Positions 54,715 to 64,000 of a stretch of 64,000 bases of DNA are shown here, piece after piece. Source of the DNA: Anoplopoma fimbria (taxonomy: Eukaryota > Chordata > Actinopteri > Perciformes > Anoplopomatidae); contig NC_072455.1 in the NCBI RefSeq assembly GCF_027596085.1, positions 2,586,850 to 2,650,849 of the forward strand, read 5' to 3'. The notes under the pieces were generated by a model. That model saw only the letters and a program-made list of their open reading frames with translations, ran no database searches and was not told the origin of the DNA. A program made the translations under genes and the position numbers. Within the stretch, counting starts at the first letter, position 1. Every line of letters begins with the position of its first letter.

Positions 54715-57700
54715 CTGGAACACAGAGACCACAGTGACTCGCTGGAAGAAACCCAGGTTTATTTTCCTTTTATGTTGGAATTTATGACTTTTATTTATTT
54801 TGTGATGTCCTGCTCTTGTCAGTTACTTATTTAACTTTAATGAAAGTCAAGTCAGTCAGAACATTTTATTAAGAATAATATTTTTATACCAATTTAGCAT
54901 CTGAATCCAAACTATTGTTTTAAATCTTAAAATGGTCAATGGAATAACAAACATAACATAACAAAATTATACCATTCTACCCAATATAATTTGTTTGTAT
55001 TATTGTGGATTCCCAATTACTGCTATATAATTTGTAAATAAGAACAGTACAATTTATAGATTTTTTTGTTATAACTTATCAATTTCTACTTGAGGAACAA
55101 TTAAAAAAAGCAAAGTACATTTTAAAGCTGCATTGAAATATTTTGATGAAACCTTTTCAAACCCATCAATAACCAACATTTGTATTCATTTAGGGTCATG
55201 TTTTTAGGCACCAGATGAATACAAATGCAATTTAAAAATCTCCTTTTAGCTCAGTTTTGGTCTCCACCGACTCCTGAGGGAAATATCTGGCTCTTTAGCA
55301 GCTAAATGCTCCATTTTTCACCCGCTTTGTCTGTTTTCTGTTTGATGCTATAAATGTAATGTTCAGTCAGCTTATCAGACCTTTTTTTTTTCTTTGCTTT
55401 AATCAGCCTGCGTCTGCAGTTAAAAACCAGAGCCAGAAAATCTAATTAATGAGCTGAACTATGCTAAAGAGCTGAGAGAAACTGCATAATCTGGTTCTAT
55501 TGTTCATATAACATAGAATGATTATTGCAGCTTTAAAGCACCTGATCACTAAAAGCATTCTTTAGAGTTAACAGAATGAAAGTTTGCGTATCTGCTCTTT
55601 GGAACATCAGAAAAGAAAACTGTCTGAACAGACTGAAATGTAATGGGGCTTTTGGGCAAAAACTCATATTGCTCCACCAGAAAAGCAAATATACAGAACA
55701 GACCAATATGGGCTGGTATTACTCTTTATGACCAAAAAGACAAACATGGTATTTTTGTATATTTTTCCTCTAATGGGAAATAGCCTGTAGACTCATAATT
55801 CCCACAGGAAGAGAAAATCCCCTTAACGTTTGTATGATTTGAAAGTGAATAAGGTCCTGAAATCTGTCCACAACAAAAGCTGTCTCTTCGTTAACTGTCA
55901 GATTAAGAAATCGTTATAGAAAACAAACAAAAGCTCCCACCTCCTGACAGATATGGAGGAAGGTGGCGTGGACTCCCTCGTGGTTCTCTCTGGCCGAGGC
56001 CTCAAAGTAAACTCCTCCTGTGAGCAGAGGAGGCTTTATCTTTCAGATAACAGTCAGCATTCCTCGTTGTTAGGCAGCATGCAGGATATAGTTAACATGT
56101 AAGCAGACGTGTGTGTGTGTGTGTGTGTGTGTGCGTGTGTGTGTGTGTGTGCGTGTGTGTGTGTGTTATAATGGGATGGTGCATTTAGAGCTTGAATCTG
56201 CCAGATGTTTTTTTACAAACTGGCGTGTGAAAAGTCTGTCTGATGTTTTAGCTGCACTTTTTGCAGTTCTCTGATCAGGTTTGTGCAGAAAATAAAAAAA
56301 ACAACTTCAAGCTTTTTTTGAATGTCATGGAGTAGAAAAAAGGGAAGGGGAATATGGATAACTGATGTTTAGAAAACAATACAATCCAGAGGAAAATGTA
56401 AAAGAAGGAGAAAAGAAGTGATTAGTGGCCTTAAAGGAGAGGTCAAAAAAAGAAAGTGAATGAAGAATATATATATATAATTTAGTGGGAGATGGTGAAA
56501 GCAGTTGGCCTCGTGATGAAAACACCAAGCTTTAAAGCCTTGAGAATGTATTTTCTTTTTCCAAAACTTGCACTACAAATGTTGCTTATCACGTCATGAA
56601 TGTGTCATTTCGATAGAGAAGTAAACCTGAAACATGCAAGTCTTCAGGGTCGTTAACATTTTGCACCAGAAGTTTAGTGTGGAGACATCTTCAAATGTTT
56701 CTTTGTGGTTGTGACTAGATGGCCTTTAAACAGGTCTAATAAATGCCTCTTGACAGCACTTATCTCTAGCATAGTTGTATGTTGTAGTGGAAGAAGTATT
56801 AAGATATTCGCTGAAGTAAAAGTTGCAATTACACGGTATGAAAATACTCTAATACAACCAGAAGTCCTCCATTCAAATGAAAGAAGTATCATCAGCAAAA
56901 TGTACTTAAACTATCAAAAGTAAAAGTACTGAAAAATGTGTTTCATATTTACCATAAATATATTGTTTGACAAAGCAACATTTTAATGCTTTCAAGGTTG
57001 AGCTCATTTTAACAACTTCATATACTGTTGGAGAGTTTAATCTATAACAATCCATCAAATTCTTCAAAATCATGATGCGTTTTACATTGAGGCTTTTTTC
57101 TGGAATTATCTAAAGTTCTTAAATAAATGGAGTAATAAGTGCAATTCAGTGTTTTATAGTAGCATAGAATAGAAATACTGATGTAAAGTACATCAAATTG
57201 TTGTTAAGTACAGTCATTTGACTTAATTACAATCCACCACAACATGCTGTGATACATAGAAACACATAAGATGTGTGTCATAGGACATTTTGTGAATGTT
57301 AAGAGTTTGTGTGACTTTTAAGTGTAAAGAAAAAGAACAACAAAGAGGAAGAAGAAGAAGAAGAACAGCAAAGACGAGGAAGAAGAGGAACTAAGTGGGG
57401 GAGGAAGAAGAAGAAGAAGAAGAAGAAGAAGAAGAAGAAGAAGAAGAAGAAGAAGAAGAAGAAGAAGAAGATGAGGAAGAGTGAAGTGGAATTTGGAAGT
57501 AGAAAAGGAGGAGCAAAAGGGGGTCGAAAGAAAAAGAAGAAGGGATCATAGCGGAGGAGGAAGAAGAACAGTGAAGAAGAAGAGGGGTAGAAAGAAAAGA
57601 AGAAAATAACAAGAGGATGAAGAAGAAGCAGAAGAAGAAAGAGAAGGATGAAAAAGAAGACGAACAAGAACAAAGAGGAGGAGGAAGAAAAAGTGGAAGT

Positions 57701-60700
57701 GGAAGAAACAGGAGGGAAGAAGAAGAAAAACCAACAACAACAAAGGTGAGGAGGAAGTAGAAGAAATAAGAGGAAAAGAAGAAGAAGAAGAAGAAAGTTG
57801 AGGAGGAAGTAGAAGAAGAAACAGGAGTAGAGGAAGAGGAGGAGGGAAGAGGATGGATGTTGAGGATGAAGACGCCCCACCTAGCGAAGCTGCTAACGTC
57901 TCTCCTTCGTCGGCCGGTACTTGTCTGGCTCTGAGCAGGTCGCTCTTGTTTCCAACCTGCAGCAGATTACAGATTAACGGACAGATTAGATTAACGGGGA
58001 TTAGGGTCAGCAGGTAACCGGACTGTCTTCCTCTTTCTCATGCATTCTGTACACACACGTACCAGTATAACGGGGATATTCCCAGAGGGGTGTATGCGCC
58101 GGACGTGCTGGTACAGCGGCTGGATGGTGCGGTAGCTGTTGTGGTCGGTGATGGAGAAAACCAGCACGTATCCGTCTGCCCAGTAGATCGACCTGGGAGA
58201 GCAGGGATCGTACAGTTAGTGCAGGATGTTCCTTTTATTCTAGTTTAATTCATATTTAGGTAAATGAATCTGACCTGTTGATCTGCTCCTGGCAGTACAG
58301 GCCCTCAGCATCATCCTGAAAAACAATTAAATGGTCAACAGACATGAAAACATGAAAAATATCATGACATTTAAACTTCTTCACCAAATAACCTGTTGAT
58401 TCACAAAAATACATCATTTTGTCTATAAAATGATGAAATGTAACAATTACGACATACTTGTACCTGACTTTATGACTGTATTTCCATTTTGTGCTACTTT
58501 TCCACTACAAAACCAATGGGAAATATCGTACTTTTTACTACACTACTTGTTACTTTCAACATATAAACACATATGATATGATGCAGTTTTATACTACTAA
58601 TCTACCCAGTAAAGCTCCAAAATACTACATGTATTCTTTAGTGATTAAAAACAGATTCTTTAATCATATGACAATTTGAATGATTACTTGTTCTTTTGAT
58701 AGCTTAAGTACATTTTGCTGTACTTTTACTCCAGTAGCATTTTGATTACAGGATATTCCTACTTCTAGTCCAAAAACCCCAAATATATTCAATATACAAT
58801 TATATAAATCAGAGAAGAGAAGCAAATCTGCTAATTTGAGAAGTTTAAACTAACAAATGTCTTTTTTTCCTTTGATTATTAGGTTCTGTCAATCATCTCC
58901 AATAATAGTTTTAGTACTTGTTGCATTACTAAAATGCTTTGGAGATTCTTTCCGTTGTCGGAGTCTGAAGTGGCTTCCTATTTTAAAACACTTCCTCATT
59001 CCTTTGAGCTCAAGCAGCAGCGAGGGACTGTGATAGTCGAGGCTGTGCTCAGCAGAAAACCATCTATCATTTGTGTAACTGGTTTTAAAATAACCTGTGA
59101 TTACTGGTTCGATAATCGCTGCATTCCCAGTGAGATGATTGGATGTGTTGAGTTTGACAAGACAGTAGACAAGAAAATCTTTTCCAAACCTCAACCGAGT
59201 AGTTTTAGTTGCATAAACTTGGAGAAAAAAAAAAGGCCAGGGCAGTTTAAAGTGAGTTAGCAGATGGTGATTTTACTAAAAAGGCACATTGACAAGACAA
59301 ATGGCTGTGTGTGGAAACACACCAGCTGTTTGAACTTCTGACTCCAGACCCACCAGACCCACCAGACCCACCAGACCACCCAGACCACCCAGATGTCAGT
59401 TTCAGGAACAATTAGACTCCAGGTTGGACGGTTCCTTATCCTCTTAATTACCAAGAAAGACATATTTTCTGCAATCAAGAGGTGAAGATGAGTTCAGTTG
59501 CTGCTGTTTAGGATAAAAAAAAAAATCCTCACGCAGCTTCTAACAATCTTCAAGAAGCCTCAACACCCCAATTATTTCTAATCTCTGGAAGCTGTTACCA
59601 TCGTCTTCCATCCTGCCAAGAAGAACTTCCTCGCCCTCCGTTATCTCCCCATCCCCCCCCGGAGGAGGGAGGAAATGAGCATCTCTGAGGTCTGGGTTTT
59701 CTTTTTGTAAACAGACTGCCGGTGTGCAGCAGGGTGAGCCGTGTGGCACGTTGCGCTCATTATAGTCGAGGAGGTGGTCCTAAGGTCACGTCCTCTCACT
59801 TCAAATACATTCCTGAAGTTGCTATCAAGATAAAAAAAAATGTCAGCTCAACTTTTAGATAAAGCATTAAGCAACAACGGCGAACAAAACCTCGACTTTT
59901 TGAACGTTTTAACCCAGCGATAACCTCCTAACCTAAAGTGTCTTAAAACCTGCATTCTCTCTAATGTCCATCAGGGGGCGACTGATATGAATCCTTTAAT
60001 GTTTATCCCCCGACAATTACCAAAAAAATCACACTGATGCATCTAACTTTTGCAGATTAATGGACGAAAACTCCAGCAACAAAAACGTTATTTAAGCTAA
60101 AAAACGAGCTATTCAAGAACAAACTTTGTCTCGATGGAGCACCCAAAGTGAGCACAAATTGTAGGTTCAATTAAGTCACTAAGCTTTTCCAAATGCCTCT
60201 TGTTGACTTGTCATTTCCCAATGTTGGGATTCTGAGGTAAACTACTAAATTTTTAAAGGGCCAGGCTTATTTCTGGGTTTATTATCTCAGACCACAACCC
60301 TCAACTGACTCCACAAGGAAGTTAACACTTCCAACCACCAATCAGGCTCTTCCAGCTCTGTGATTACTTCCCTGTGCGGCCGTTAAATAACAACTCACAC
60401 CGAGGACAAAGTGTTGGTTCGGAAAAATGCTCAAAGTGTTTGACCGCTTAATGATGTTTGAGCAATTTAAAAACAAGGCAATACCAAACAAAATTCTAAC
60501 TTTTCTGCTCCAAGTTGGACGCCAACTGTCTAAGAAGAAATAGCAAGAAGAAGAAGCGTTTATGTTTCGAGGATTTCTTGGCATCGTTAATGCGATAAAT
60601 GTGTTTCCATCACCTCTTAAAGGGACAGTGTGTACGTTTTAGTGGCTTCTAGTGGTTTGTGGCATGTTGCAACCAACTAAATACCCCTCAGCTCAGCCCC

Positions 60701-62656
60701 TTCCTTTCCTTGGTGTCGTAGAACTACGGTGGCCTTCAGGTAGGAATAGGTATCTTGAAGATTTTAGTACAACTATGGGCTTCTTTTAACAATTTTGGTT
60801 CTTCTACATTACTAAATAACTGTAACACAAAAGCTTATGGCCGATCGTTCATGCTGTGCGTGTGTAAACATAGAGGGGGTTTCAGACTGGATTAGGTTTC
60901 ACTTTTGTTTACATGTTCACAGAAGTATTGATAAAGTATTGGCTTTTGACTCACAAATATTTTATTGCCATACAGTAACAAGCGTGAGTATCCTTCACTT
61001 CACCACACAGCATATCTGCCTACTATTCGTGTGTGTTTGTGTCTATGTGTGTGTGTGTTTGTGTCTATGTTGTGTGTGTTTGTGTCTAGTTAAAGAAGCT
61101 CAGCCCGAAAGAGAGAGCAGAGAAAATGCGTGCTGCAAAGTGATAATAATAAATGACATCAAAACATTAAAAAGTACTAATAAAAGCACCAGTAACGTCT
61201 GTGCTTATCAATACTACGATCTTTAATTATTTAGCACCGTGGCCAGTTTAATATAAGGTTTGGAAACGCATCCCTACCTTTAGCTAACGTAAAAACACGA
61301 AAGACTCTCGCTAAAGCCAGTGTTCATTCTGGGCTGCTGTAGAAACATAGCGGTGCAAGATGGCCGACTCCATGGAAACAACCTGCTACCTATTTAGATA
61401 TAGAATGCTTTTTTTCTAAGCTAAGGAAAACATATTGATTCCTAGTTTGGGGTTTTTAATACACTGATTAAAACATAGCTTTAAATATGATATTCAATAT
61501 CTGCCAATAACCTCCCTAAATGTGACACACTGTTTCCTTTTAGCACCTAACATCTTCATAAACGGAAGAGAAGAAGCGCTGTTACGTTTAGCCGTTCCAG
61601 ACGTTCTAGTCATAATGCAACAAGTAAACTCTGCGATAGAAACAGGGCCGCCTCTCTCCGCCTCCATCGGTTTACCTGGAGAGCGACACAGGGAGTGTCC
61701 TGGATCTGAAGCGACACTTCCTCCCCATCCAGTGTGACCTTTCTGGAGTAGAGCGCTCCTGGGGAGAATGAAAGAGAAAGGATGAATGGATGGATGGATC
61801 AATAGTGCATTTATTTCTGCTTACTTTGACAAATGTTTCTTGTGTTATTTTAGAGAAAAATGGGCAGAAACTCACCTGTGTTTGCTTCATAATCCCCGAT
61901 GAACCTCTTTGTAAGAAACCTGACAATCAGAGCTGAAAAACAAACAAGAAAACTCCAAACTCAAGATTGTTTATGGCAACTTTCTAAACCAATGTCACAG
62001 TTTGCATGAAGTCAAACATGTATCTAAACTCTCAAACTTCTTCTACTTGGAATAAAAAAAGATATATAATAAAAAGGCACTGCCCTGTTGCAACCTACTG
62101 ATCTATATTACACTTAAACGGTTGCAGATGTTGCAGGAATTTCTCTTTTCTGTGACACATTTTAGATTTTGAAAACAAACAGTCCCAAAGTCTGAAGTAA
62201 GAAAATGATTCACCAATACTCCGAAATCTAATGTCGCAATCCTCCGTGCGTCATTTTTGGATTGATGAATGATTGTGTCATGCATCTCTTGTTTTTCTAA
62301 CTCTTGCTGACTTTTTGTGAAGCCACTTTCATTTTTGGAGAAACATTTGTTTCTAATTAGTATTAAAGGATAACTCCCAAGGATTTTACACATCTAAGTG
62401 CTGCACTTTAGTAAAGTTTGGAGACTCACAAGAGGCAGTTTAAAGAAAGAAGCAACTAAATCAGAGCGGCAAAGGCTGAGATTTCCTCACTTTTAGTCTC
62501 TTGTGGGGGTCAAACTGCAGAAGCCTACATTTCCCATAATGCAACTTGGTGCCTTCTTTCAGTAATCCCTTCACTCCCTGCAATGTTTCTCTAACTTTAC
62601 ACCTCCAGTTTGTAATGCAGGGTTTCCCCTAGTCATTTGTTGTATCAGAGCCAGAG

Positions 62657-62739
<83 letters not shown>

Positions 62740-63073
62740 ATACTTTCAATCAATTAAAATGTTGCATGCAGGACTTACAGATATAACAAATAATTTTTAC
62801 ATAATTTGTATTTATCTGCAATCTTCTTGTATAACTGATTCTAATAAATATAATATTACAAATAAAATATAAAAAAATTGGAAAAAGCTTATAATGCAAA
62901 ATGTCGCCCTCTGTTGTTCAGATTTTCTAATTATTTAAAACCTTTCCACTACTTTCCTTGAATATTCCTCCTCTAGTAGACAAATATAATACAAATATAT
63001 ATTCCTAACAATAACAAGGCGTCATGATGTTATGTTTAATTTGCTATTATATGTTTAATTTGCTATTATATGT

Positions 63074-63109
<36 letters not shown>

Positions 63110-63393
63110 AATCCAAGCAACCTTTTCCCCACTTTTAATCCCTACAAGGCAACCCTTGACTTTCAGTTTAGGTGAGAAATATAAAGAAAACTCCCTCATT
63201 AAGTTGCATTTTTCATTTTTCCTTCCAGTGACCTGCAGTCATAACTCATAATCCATAATTCTGTACCGGTTTTCCCGACGTTACTCGCCCCAAGCACCAC
63301 AATCTTGACGGTCTTGTTGGGCACACAGTCCAGAGGAGGATACTCCGGTATGGGGACCAGCAGAAAGTTCCCAGACCCGGTGCTGCTGTTCAT
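54568..63393 (-). CDS. RASL11-type small GTPase, eight coding exons
   Basis: Ras-superfamily protein of the RASL11 group, which lacks a CAAX box. Exons join without frame error into 245 aa (family about 242-248). The N-terminus [19 protein letters not shown] recalls RASL11A. Motifs: G1 GASNVGKT (about 35-42), switch I region [13 protein letters not shown]3 DTPC where most members have DTPG, G4 NKSD, G5 EASA, C-terminus [16 protein letters not shown] then SSTTL. There is no prenylation signal. Start chosen at ATG 63391-63393 for its better context (gaccATGa); an upstream in-frame ATG at 63424-63426 would add 11 residues. Exact orthology (rasl11a or a separate fish ohnolog) is open, so no symbol is given. 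Human RASL11 genes have, as I recall, four exons, so this one is more divided. Confidence 0.92.
55941..56017 (-). CDS. RASL11-like exon 7
   Basis: [15 protein letters not shown] to HICQE; G5 motif EASA. Acceptor 'ctgctcacag', donor GAG|GTGGGA. Confidence 0.94.
56109..56166. repeat. (GT)n microsatellite
   Basis: GT array with two GC interruptions, in the intron between exons 7 and 6 of the RASL11-like gene. Confidence 0.95.
56775..56940. repeat. Probable short interspersed repeat
   Basis: Contains 'gtagtggaagaagtattaag' and 'aagtaaaagtactgaaaaat', wording that recurs in many fish short elements and resembles parts of 58440-58745 and 38610-38640. Family uncertain. Confidence 0.45.
57330..57860. 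repeat. GAA/GAG-rich polypurine tract
   Basis: About 530 bp with almost only A and G on the plus strand, with a pure (GAA)n core at about 57403-57470. In the RASL11-like transcript it reads as a TTC/TCC polypyrimidine run starting about 20 bases after the exon 6 donor. Confidence 0.96.
57881..57956 (-). CDS. RASL11-like exon 6
   Basis: [13 protein letters not shown] to LAASL plus one base; G4 motif NKSD. The donor TAG|GTGGGG is poor and is followed by the long TTC-rich tract. Confidence 0.93.
58063..58192 (-). CDS. RASL11-like exon 5
   Basis: [17 protein letters not shown] to GNIPVIL; central strand and helix of the G domain (FSITDHNSY). Donor CTG|GTACGT. Confidence 0.95.
58275..58315 (-). 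CDS. RASL11-like exon 4
   Basis: 41-base exon, [13 protein letters not shown] plus two bases; acceptor 'tgtttttcag', donor CAG|GTCAGA. Confidence 0.9.
59345..59392. repeat. 9-bp tandem repeat (CCAGACCCA)n
   Basis: About five units of CCAGACCCA or CCAGACCAC in intron 3 of the RASL11-like gene. Confidence 0.85.
59937..59982 (+). repeat. Interspersed repeat family R1, fragment 5
   Basis: Short piece 'cctgcattctctctaatgtc' followed by 'catcagggggcgact', as in copy 2, then unrelated sequence. Confidence 0.8.
60617..61542. mobile_element. MITE-like element with terminal inverted repeats
   Basis: The left end reads TTAAAGGGACAGTGTGTA; the right end in inverse reads TAAAAGGAAACAGTGTGTCA, an imperfect inverted repeat about 925 bp apart. 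The interior has phrases common in fish elements ('gtgcaagatggccgactcc') and no intact open frame. It lies in intron 3 of the RASL11-like gene, ending 134 bp before exon 3. Part of the middle may be a later insertion. Confidence 0.65.
61676..61758 (-). CDS. RASL11-like exon 3
   Basis: [20 protein letters not shown] then DTPCVALQ. Contains the G3 motif with Cys in place of Gly. Donor CAG|GTAAAC. Confidence 0.95.
61876..61932 (-). CDS. RASL11-like exon 2
   Basis: [19 protein letters not shown] plus one base, the family signature after the P-loop. Acceptor 'tttttcag', donor CAG|GTGAGT. Confidence 0.95.
62660..62736. repeat. (GT)n microsatellite
   Basis: Pure GT array of about 77 bp in intron 1 of the RASL11-like gene. 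Confidence 0.97.
63074..63108. repeat. (TA)n microsatellite
   Basis: TA run with one C, about 160 bp downstream (in gene sense) of the exon 1 donor. Confidence 0.9.
63267..63393 (-). CDS. RASL11-like exon 1
   Basis: Residues 1-42 ending VGKT plus one base; donor CCG|GTACAG. Contains the P-loop. Confidence 0.92.
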
Positions 63394-63426
63394 GGTCGCC
63401 GGTGCAGGGTCACCAGAAAGCCTCAT

Positions 63427-63801
63427 CTAGCTCCGATCAGCTCCTGCTCTCTGTGGGAGGAACAATCACTCCAACATTCCCAGAATATTCCTGCAGAAAC
63501 AGTGTGGAGAGCTCCTGGTTGTTTTTGCAGCTTATTAATGCAGAAAAAGTTTTTCTTTATGTTAAAAGGTGAAAAAAATTCTCCCAATATTTCCCAAATT
63601 CTCAGCTCCACCTCAGAGTTTTCCCAAGAAAACAAAGCTGAATCCCTGAATCCCTCTGTGGATCTTTCAGCAGCAAGAATGCAACAATATCACAACATAG
63701 GAAATATGATGTTTAAATGCAAAATGCATGAAAGAAAAAAAAGAAAAAGAAAAAAGGAGAAGTAATCCGGTTCGCATTGATTCCAGATCATAACTGACTG
63801 C

Positions 63802-63853
<52 letters not shown>

Positions 63854-64000
63854 AGGGAGACTCTGATCCATCCCCTATAATATCCCCATGAGACCAGACT
63901 AGTCAGCTCCTCTTCCTCTTCCTCAGACATCATTAAGCTTATAATAATATAATAAGAATAATAATAATAATAATAATAATAAGAATAATAATAATAATAA
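63427..64000. other. 5' flank of the RASL11-like gene
   Basis: Holds a (GA)n array at 63808-63858 and an (AAT)n array at about 63943-64000. No confident promoter element or other gene is seen. Confidence 0.5.

Noticed and set aside
57299..57880. 193-codon minus-strand frame of Leu/Phe/Ser
   Set aside because: It is the TTC/TCC side of the GAA tract, overlapping an intron of the RASL11-like gene.
63424..63426. Upstream ATG for the RASL11-like gene
   Set aside because: In frame, but with poor context (T at -3); the ATG at 63393 has better context. Not excluded.

Overview
This window is vertebrate nuclear DNA, almost certainly from a ray-finned (teleost, probably percomorph) fish. The evidence is multi-exon genes with GT-AG introns of vertebrate type, a compact 64 kb carrying three vertebrate signalling genes, very long pure CA/GT arrays, and many short repeats of the kind seen in fish. 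All three recognised genes lie on the minus strand, so the map reads right to left.

Right part (54.57-63.39 kb): an intact eight-exon RASL11-type small GTPase gene (245 aa). Middle part (32.73-44.25 kb): an intact 23-exon retinal membrane guanylate cyclase gene, best matched to gucy2f (1121 aa); every exon phase closes and no frame breaks are seen. A separate orphan exon-like segment lies just downstream at 31.83-31.96 kb. Left part (about 1.73-22.2 kb): an insulin receptor substrate gene, best matched to irs4. It has one giant coding exon (17.53-21.58 kb), a 10.8 kb intron, and a last exon with only five coding bases followed by a ~5 kb 3' UTR ending at an AATAAA signal. Its GC-rich upstream region holds a palindromic CRE and three CCAAT boxes. 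In human, IRS4 and GUCY2F are neighbours at Xq22.3, which supports both assignments.

The giant irs4 exon as printed contains seven single-base frame breaks, several of them in C or G runs. All motifs stay readable across the breaks and the frame closes at the splice donor. This looks more like consensus error than gene decay, but the sequence alone cannot settle it.

Between and inside the genes are simple repeats (CA/GT, CAGA, TATA, TATG, GAA), several families of interspersed repeats with 2-5 copies each, two MITE-like elements with terminal inverted repeats, and a recent local duplication in the irs4 intron. I see no tRNA, rRNA, CRISPR array, intact transposase or viral gene. The three genes share no single pathway: irs4 is an adaptor for insulin/IGF receptors, gucy2f makes cGMP in photoreceptors, and RASL11 proteins are atypical Ras-like GTPases. 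I found no clearly novel multi-gene system. The most useful leads are the irs4 frame breaks, the orphan exon, dinucleotide arrays abutting gucy2f splice sites, a substitution at a conserved cyclase residue, and a GAA tract beside a splice donor.
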